The position numbers and the translations under genes were made by a program. From Liolophura sinensis (Eukaryota; Mollusca; Polyplacophora; Chitonida; Chitonidae): DNA of 64,000 nucleotides. Where the stretch lies: contig NC_088296.1 of NCBI RefSeq assembly GCF_032854445.1, positions 12,314,706-12,378,705 on the forward strand. Reading direction: 5' to 3'. The notes beneath the pieces were generated by a model. That model was not told the origin of the DNA, searched no databases, and saw nothing but the letters and a program-made list of their open reading frames with translations. Below, piece by piece: positions 63,401 to 64,000 of this stretch (its first letter is position 1; the number at the start of each line of letters is the position of its first letter).

Positions 63401-63771
63401 TGGAAGATGAAATGCAATGCATACCTGCATGGTTTTATATCAGCATTCTTTGTTTTAATTATAATTTTTTTTCCAAAAATGTAACTTCAAGGAGAACATA
63501 GAATAGAACTCTGCTGAATGAGGCAATGTGAGTAAATAATCCTGGTTGAAATTTGACAAATGTCAAACACAGTATTTTATTTTGCCTTTCAATTTTCAGA
63601 AGGAAAAGCTGACCAAGAGGGCACATCGAAACAGAAGGGAATCTCCAACAACGTTTTAATCATCATCATAGCTTGCGTTGTCGGCGTGACATTCTGTGTC
63701 ATCATTTTTGTCGTGACTCTTGTGTTTTGTCGTCGGCGTACAAACAATGTTGAATCGGAACCAAAGAACCA
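44175..63771 (+). CDS. NEO1: Neogenin/DCC-family netrin receptor, 17 exons, both termini missing
   Basis: This is a single-pass receptor of the DCC/neogenin/frazzled/UNC-40 family. Family members bind netrins and, for neogenin, RGM proteins, and guide axons and migrating cells from the plasma membrane. Joining 17 GT-AG exons gives about 1,116 residues in one unbroken frame: Ig1 (1-107), Ig2 (108-211), Ig3 (212-312), Ig4 (313-404), FN1 (405-528), FN2 and FN3 (529-725), FN4 (726-822), FN5 (823-928), FN6 (929-1029), linker (1030-1059), TM helix (about 1078-1103) and a basic stop-transfer. Four Ig plus six FN3 plus one TM is the diagnostic family layout, and the Ig1 text resembles neogenin/DCC. 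The ectodomain length fits the family (DCC is about 1,450 residues in total). The signal-peptide exon is not identified and most of the tail is beyond the window. Whether to call it neogenin or DCC is arbitrary for an invertebrate single-copy relative. No frameshift or premature stop was seen. Confidence 0.95.
44350..44776 (+). other. Intron within Ig1
   Basis: A 427-bp phase-2 intron with GTAAGC and TTTCAG ends. No repeat recognised. Confidence 0.85.
44777..44922 (+). CDS. NEO1: Exon: Ig1, second half
   Basis: The acceptor TTTCAG ends at 44776 and the donor GTAAGT starts at 44923. The exon enters in phase 2 and leaves in phase 1. The split codon restores Arg, giving ENRRYKLSNGSLYF across the junction. 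It carries the second disulfide Cys in GRYQCVAS and the sequence GLGSIISR, which resembles the corresponding stretch of vertebrate neogenin/DCC Ig1. NGS is a possible glycosylation site. Confidence 0.93.
45059..45212 (-). mobile_element. SINE copy in the Ig1-Ig2 intron
   Basis: Reverse orientation relative to the gene: TATTTATTTATTTATTTAAT tail, TTACGCCGTACTTGAGAATA, GCATTATGGTGGGAGGAAA, ending CTTCCCACAT. The perfect 11-bp repeat ATTCTGTTGTT flanks it (45048-45058 and 45213-45223). The tRNA-like head is missing. Confidence 0.94.
45807..46118 (+). CDS. NEO1: Exon: Ig2 complete
   Basis: One exon, bounded by phase-1 introns (acceptor TTCCAG ending 45806, donor GTAGGT at 46119), holds the whole second Ig domain. 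The disulfide pair is in MFKCSIEG and GTYQCEAS, the core Trp in IIWYRDG, and DFGTYQC is the typical F-strand. The domain follows Ig1 without a long linker, as in the horseshoe-shaped Ig1-4 head known for this family. Confidence 0.95.
46119..46488 (+). other. Ig2-Ig3 intron
   Basis: A 370-bp phase-1 intron with GTAGGT and CTTGCAG ends. AT-rich, with no repeat recognised. Confidence 0.8.
46489..46648 (+). CDS. NEO1: Exon: Ig3, first half
   Basis: Acceptor CTTGCAG ends at 46488 and donor GTAAGT starts at 46649; entry is phase 1 and exit phase 2. It encodes PPRFVMKPEDTRGIKGDDV, the first Ig Cys in YLYCGANG and the core Trp in IIWLKDG. The intron splits the domain between the C and E strands, at the same relative place and phase as in Ig1. 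Confidence 0.94.
47045..47200 (-). mobile_element. SINE copy in the intron splitting Ig3
   Basis: TATTTATTTATTTGATTGGT tail, TTTTACGCCGTACTCAAGAA, then GCCCGGGGGAAACCCACG, ending at CCCACGTACGACC. Flanked by ACATATCTACT (47034-47044) and ACATGTCTACT (47201-47211), a direct repeat with one mismatch. Head missing. Confidence 0.93.
47324..47466 (+). CDS. NEO1: Exon: Ig3, second half
   Basis: Acceptor TTGTAG ends at 47323; the donor is read as GTCAGT at 47467. Entry is phase 2 and exit phase 1. It supplies the second Ig Cys in GTYTCRAS and a possible glycosylation site NVT. The donor lies in a short GTCA repeat (GTCAGTCAGTCAGTCAG), so it could shift by one or more 4-bp steps; the first position preserves the frame into Ig4. 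Confidence 0.9.
47723..47998 (+). CDS. NEO1: Exon: Ig4 complete
   Basis: This exon, bounded by phase-1 introns (acceptor TACGCAG ending 47722, donor GTATGC at 47999), holds the fourth Ig domain. The disulfide pair is in TFDCEVYG and GIYQCFVE and the core Trp in VKWLKDG. It is the last Ig before the FN3 stalk. The following intron, 3,844 bp, is the longest between mapped exons. Confidence 0.95.
48370..48423. repeat. (TA)n microsatellite
   Basis: About 50 bp of alternating T and A, interrupted by two TGTA steps, in the intron after Ig4. Confidence 0.95.
48424..50459 (+). other. Intron after Ig4, left part
   Basis: Non-coding. It includes a loose TTCACTGTTCA/CATCTGCACTGTTT repetition at 48590-48810, about four copies of a CTTTCATTATCATC-type unit at 48860-48957, and a (TTCA)n run at 49226-49258. 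No cassette exon was recognised. Confidence 0.6.
50473..50740 (+). mobile_element. Intact tRNA-derived SINE, reference copy in this window
   Basis: The head starts GGGGCCTCCGTGGCTCAGTC, with an A-box-like TGGCTCAGTCGG and, about 60 bp on, a B-box-like GAGTTCAAGTCC. Together they form an internal Pol III promoter of tRNA type. The body includes GGCTTCCTCTCCGGCCGTAC, GGTTTCCTCCCACCATAATG and AGTGAAATATTCTTGAGTAC. The 3' end is GGCGTAAAACACCAATCAAA, followed by an ATAAA tail. The perfect 13-bp duplication ACTGCTTGGTTTC flanks it (50460-50472 and 50741-50753). Confidence 0.96.
50741..50830 (+). repeat. About 23-bp tandem repeat beside the SINE
   Basis: Four copies of a unit like AAGCCTGGTTTCCTCTGTCC plus AAA. 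The first copy overlaps the SINE's target-site duplication. Confidence 0.85.
50831..51842 (+). other. Intron after Ig4, right part
   Basis: AT-rich to about 51660, then a pyrimidine-rich stretch of roughly 125 bp (51719-51842) leading to the FN1 acceptor. The FN1 frame is open back to an ATG at 51695. Confidence 0.7.
51843..52068 (+). CDS. NEO1: Exon: Ig4-FN1 linker and first half of FN1
   Basis: The acceptor follows a very long pyrimidine tract ending CCTTTGCAG at 51842; the donor is GTAGGA at 52069. Entry is phase 1 and exit phase 2. The first 30 or so residues are a Pro/Gly-rich linker (ending NVDNLPQGPTNLQA), then the first FN3 strands with the core Trp in VTLLWRQP and the MYSVFWKEKG strand. 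The upstream reading frame stays open into the pyrimidine tract, so the exact acceptor rests on frame and consensus. Confidence 0.9.
52069..52534 (+). other. Intron within FN1
   Basis: A 466-bp phase-2 intron with GTAGGA and TTCTCAG ends. No repeat recognised. Confidence 0.8.
52535..52680 (+). CDS. NEO1: Exon: FN1, second half
   Basis: Acceptor TTCTCAG ends at 52534 and donor GTACGA starts at 52681; entry is phase 2 and exit phase 1. It begins RERVMNTTILEA, close to the equivalent RERV segment of vertebrate DCC, and carries the FN3 tyrosine corner in LKPDTEYVFRV. NTT is a possible glycosylation site. Confidence 0.93.
52825..53000 (+). mobile_element. SINE copy in the FN1-FN2 intron
   Basis: Starts inside the B-box region (GTCCAGCTCATGCTGGCTTC) and runs to the tail CACCAATCAAATAAATAAA. 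The perfect 10-bp repeat TATATCTAGC flanks it (52815-52824 and 53001-53010). 5'-truncated. Confidence 0.95.
53011..53899 (+). other. FN1-FN2 intron, right part
   Basis: Non-coding. The FN2 frame happens to be open back to 53644 but the upstream text (Cys- and Phe-rich) has no domain, and the acceptor at 53899 is good. Confidence 0.65.
53900..54237 (+). CDS. NEO1: Exon: FN2 complete plus start of FN3
   Basis: Acceptor TGTTCAG ends at 53899 (phase 1) and donor GTGAGT starts at 54238 (phase 0). The exon holds all of FN2, with PDPPTNVRA at its start, core Trp in IKVEWDPP, tyrosine corner in LKAFTEYSFRV and the end FVARTYSDRP. It then runs straight into the first strand of FN3 (AEPQNVTLEVSSTT). 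There is no intron at the FN2/FN3 border, unlike every other domain border in this gene. NVT is a possible glycosylation site. Confidence 0.94.
54514..54672 (+). mobile_element. SINE copy in the FN3 intron
   Basis: Begins at AAAGGTCTGCCAGCAACCTG and ends in (AAAT)n after CCTATCAAATAAATAA. The usual GAGTACGGCGTAAAACACC is altered to GAGTACCTCGTTGGAGTAAC. Flanked by CCAAACAAACC (54503-54513) and CCAAATAAACC (54673-54683), one mismatch. Confidence 0.9.
54827..55079 (+). CDS. NEO1: Exon: FN3, remainder
   Basis: Acceptor TGTACAG ends at 54826 (phase 0) and donor GTGAGG starts at 55080 (phase 1). It completes the third FN3 domain: core Trp in SIIVRWEPPPKD, tyrosine corner in LERNTEYHVRL and G-strand end TATTLRDD. 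NGS is a possible glycosylation site. Confidence 0.94.
55080..55405 (+). other. FN3-FN4 intron
   Basis: A 326-bp phase-1 intron with GTGAGG and AATTTAG ends. No repeat recognised. Confidence 0.8.
55406..55600 (+). CDS. NEO1: Exon: FN4, first part
   Basis: Acceptor AATTTAG ends at 55405 and donor GTAAGT starts at 55601, both phase 1. It opens with RVPGPPTRLRLQ, core Trp in SIIVRWEPP, then GYILGYGIGIPDVYLQVLD. In vertebrate DCC/neogenin FN4 is one of the netrin-contacting domains, and the GYGIG-like strand is typical of that domain. The exon is read by frame continuity, with stop-free translation across both junctions. Confidence 0.93.
55601..55988 (+). other. Intron within FN4
   Basis: A 388-bp phase-1 intron with GTAAGT and CATCTTAG ends. 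A T/C-rich tract precedes the acceptor. Confidence 0.8.
55989..56084 (+). CDS. NEO1: Exon: FN4, second part
   Basis: A short exon between acceptor CATCTTAG (ending 55988) and donor GTAAGT (56085), phase 1 on both sides. The split codon gives Arg, so the junction reads RIENLRPASEYVISLKAYN and restores the tyrosine corner of FN4. It ends in TALTREEP. In vertebrate DCC the FN4-FN5 linker is alternatively spliced; no extra exon is evident in the 1,644-bp intron that follows. Confidence 0.92.
56085..56636 (+). other. FN4-FN5 intron, left part
   Basis: AT-rich, no cassette exon recognised. In vertebrate DCC the FN4-FN5 linker is where alternative splicing occurs, so this is where to look for one. 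Confidence 0.6.
56650..56858 (-). mobile_element. SINE copy with internal triplication in the FN4-FN5 intron
   Basis: Reverse orientation: TATTTGATTTATTTGATTGG tail to GGCCGGAGAGGAAGC. The perfect 13-bp repeat AATAAGTGGACAT flanks it (56637-56649 and 56859-56871). The ACCATCCGCAGGTTG segment is present three times in a row (about 56764-56824). Confidence 0.95.
56872..57728 (+). other. FN4-FN5 intron, right part
   Basis: AT-rich, no repeat or exon recognised. The FN5 frame is open back to 57623 across the pyrimidine tract. Confidence 0.65.
57729..58046 (+). CDS. NEO1: Exon: FN5 complete
   Basis: A single exon bounded by phase-1 introns (acceptor CTGTTTTAG ending 57728, donor GTGAGT at 58047). 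Core Trp is in TIVLTWTDS, without the usual WxPP, then YYTIRYTS and the tyrosine corner in LKPNTQYEFSA. WSLSVFNKTFES closes the domain. FN5 is a netrin-binding and, in neogenin, RGM-binding domain by family knowledge. NST and NKT are possible glycosylation sites. Confidence 0.95.
58181..58678 (+). repeat. 20-bp minisatellite, about 25 copies
   Basis: The unit is TGTGGAAGTCAGACAATCCT with variants CATTCCT, CATTGTT, CTTTGTT and CATTCCA. It lies in the FN5-FN6 intron, 134 bp after the FN5 donor. Confidence 0.96.
58679..59032 (+). other. FN5-FN6 intron, right part
   Basis: AT-rich sequence ending in the acceptor CTGTTCAG. Nothing else recognised. Confidence 0.75.
59033..59140 (+). CDS. NEO1: Exon: FN6, first part
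   Basis: Acceptor CTGTTCAG ends at 59032 and donor GTGGGT starts at 59141, both phase 1. It encodes APGSIARDLTPVPVEGNP and the core Trp in VTLNWQPPQRPNGQIIG. The PP-x-PNG turn before the intron is typical of the membrane-proximal FN3 domain of this family. Confidence 0.92.
59141..59561 (+). other. Intron within FN6
   Basis: A 421-bp phase-1 intron with GTGGGT and TTTGTCAG ends. No repeat recognised. Confidence 0.8.
59562..59756 (+). CDS. NEO1: Exon: FN6, second part
   Basis: Acceptor TTTGTCAG ends at 59561 and donor GTTTGT starts at 59757, both phase 1. The junction restores Gly in IIGYLVLYTTD. The exon carries NWVVEDVLGDDL, the tyrosine corner in LTPDTTYYFKV and NNKGYGPMSPTV, a typical FN3 F-G segment. 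It ends at the last FN3 residues (YRTPK). Confidence 0.94.
59924..60083 (+). repeat. 18-bp minisatellite, about 8-9 copies
   Basis: The unit is CTTGTACAACCCTTCATA, in the intron after FN6. Confidence 0.93.
60171..61497 (+). repeat. 49-bp minisatellite, about 27 copies, partial higher-order pattern
   Basis: The unit starts GAATGTAGCAGTTAACAGAT and continues AATGATAAACGTAAAAATGT and GAACAGTTA. Variant copies (ACAAATCTG for AAAAATGTG; AACAAATAATC; GCAGCTAACAG) recur in the same order: ACAAATCTG copies at about 60446, 60641 and 60886, which are 4 and 5 units apart. Not a multiple of three, so no long frames. Confidence 0.97.
61498..62040. promoter_or_regulatory. Complex island after the 49-bp array
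   Basis: Unique sequence with CpG sites (GCTGAAACACGGTCCGCAAA, GCCGGGGTCAATCGGTGCAC) and no repeat units, inside the intron after FN6. A 68-codon minus-strand frame is unrecognised. Possibly an intronic regulatory element; evidence is composition only. Confidence 0.25.
62333..62470 (+). repeat. 42-bp tandem repeat carrying a 3'-splice-site-like motif
   Basis: About 3.3 copies of ATTTCCAGAAACCATCAAAT then TGTTTAATATGTGTACTATCTT, with starts at 62333, 62375 and 62417. Each copy holds TATTTCCAG or TAATTCCAG, which resembles an acceptor site, about 400-550 bp before the real juxtamembrane-exon acceptor at 62876. Confidence 0.94.
62704..62770 (-). mobile_element. Very short SINE 3' fragment with target-site duplication
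   Basis: Only the 3' end is present: tail TTATTTATTTGATTGATGTT, then ACCCAAGAATATTTCACTTA and TACGACGGCGGCC. The perfect 10-bp repeat TGTCAGGTAT flanks it (62694-62703 and 62771-62780), so it was inserted already truncated. Confidence 0.93.
62877..62966 (+). CDS. NEO1: Exon: juxtamembrane linker
   Basis: A 90-bp exon, phase 1 on both sides (acceptor TTGTTCAG ending 62876, donor GTAAGC at 62967). It encodes a Gly/Pro/Ser-rich linker (ADGTGGGQIETPGRGNFFPP then NDRVPSSSAE) with no domain. It is placed by frame, good splice sites and position between FN6 and the TM exon. Because it is a multiple of three, it could be skipped without breaking the frame. Confidence 0.8.
62967..63599 (+). other. 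Intron before the transmembrane exon
   Basis: A 633-bp phase-1 intron with GTAAGC and TTTTCAG ends. AT-rich, no repeat recognised. Confidence 0.8.
63600..63771 (+). CDS. NEO1: Exon: transmembrane helix and start of cytoplasmic tail
   Basis: Acceptor AATTTTCAG ends at 63599 (phase 1). After a short charged stretch (KADQEGTSKQKG) a hydrophobic run of about 26 residues begins with NNVLIIIIACVV and ends VTLVFC at about 63653-63730. It is followed by RRR, a stop-transfer that sets the inside/outside orientation. The 3' boundary is uncertain: GTTAGT at 63772 is my choice (phase 2), and GTAATG at 63776 is possible. The rest of the tail is outside the window. Confidence 0.9.
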
Positions 63772-64000
63772 GTTAGTAATGGCGTACTCTTGTGTTTGTT
63801 TATGTTTGGTTAGTTTAGTGACTTGATTCACTACATTAAGTTATGATGAGATTATTGATGAGATTGTAGAGGTCATGATGGTTATAAAATACTGTTTGCT
63901 CTTTTGGCTTATCTCGGAGGCCATCAGGTATCGGGTAACGGTTGTCTTCTGATGTTGCCTGGTTTGCTTCATTATTGTCCGGTGAACAAGAAAATACTGA
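63772..64000 (+). other. Start of the next intron, cut by the window edge
   Basis: Reading past the TM exon soon hits a stop (63823-63825, TGA) after a hydrophobic stretch unlike the family's tail. The cytoplasmic exons are therefore expected further right. Confidence 0.65.

Noticed and set aside
63772-63826. Continuation of the cytoplasmic tail to a stop at 63823-63825
   Set aside because: Would give a very short tail made of a second hydrophobic stretch unlike the family; donor-like GTTAGT at 63772 is more likely the exon end.

Overview
This is a window of animal nuclear genome. It is AT-rich, has GT-AG spliceosomal introns, and carries no bacterial-style operons, rRNA, tRNA genes or CRISPR arrays. 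The one protein-coding gene I can support lies on the + strand from 44175 to the right edge: a neogenin/DCC (frazzled, UNC-40) family netrin receptor. Seventeen exons can be placed with splice sites that keep one reading frame through every junction. They encode four Ig domains, six fibronectin type III domains, a juxtamembrane linker, one transmembrane helix and the first cytoplasmic residues, about 1,116 residues in all. The signal-peptide exon lies upstream and was not recognised. Most of the cytoplasmic tail (P1-P3 region) lies beyond the window.

Bases 1-44174 hold no exon I can defend. They are probably the long first intron and/or 5' flank of the receptor gene, since family members often have a very large first intron. 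This stretch holds interspersed repeats, many minisatellites with different units (23, 31, 33, 23, 57, 61, 27, 19 and 24/30 bp), a roughly 240-bp-arm inverted repeat (about 39270-40016), and several complex, CpG-containing islands (around 1640, 6690, 11140, 18660, 25550, 28085, 37330 and 40060) that look like candidate regulatory elements.

A tRNA-derived SINE family recurs through the window. The intact copy at 50473-50740 shows A-box-like and B-box-like Pol III promoter motifs, an ATAAA-type tail and a perfect 13-bp target-site duplication. Seven of the gene's 16 mapped introns carry a copy, mostly 5'-truncated and flanked by 10-13 bp direct repeats. A second dispersed family ends in an (AGTG)n run. 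The SINE type and the receptor together suggest a lophotrochozoan, most likely a mollusc, with a brachiopod as alternative; this is inference and not proven.

I found no undescribed multi-gene system. The most interesting material is the repeat biology: the reconstructed SINE with clustered 5' truncations, minisatellites that seem to grow out of dispersed elements, a 42-bp array that repeats a 3'-splice-site-like motif inside an intron, and the inverted repeat. The long ORFs inside the tandem arrays are by-products of unit lengths divisible by three.
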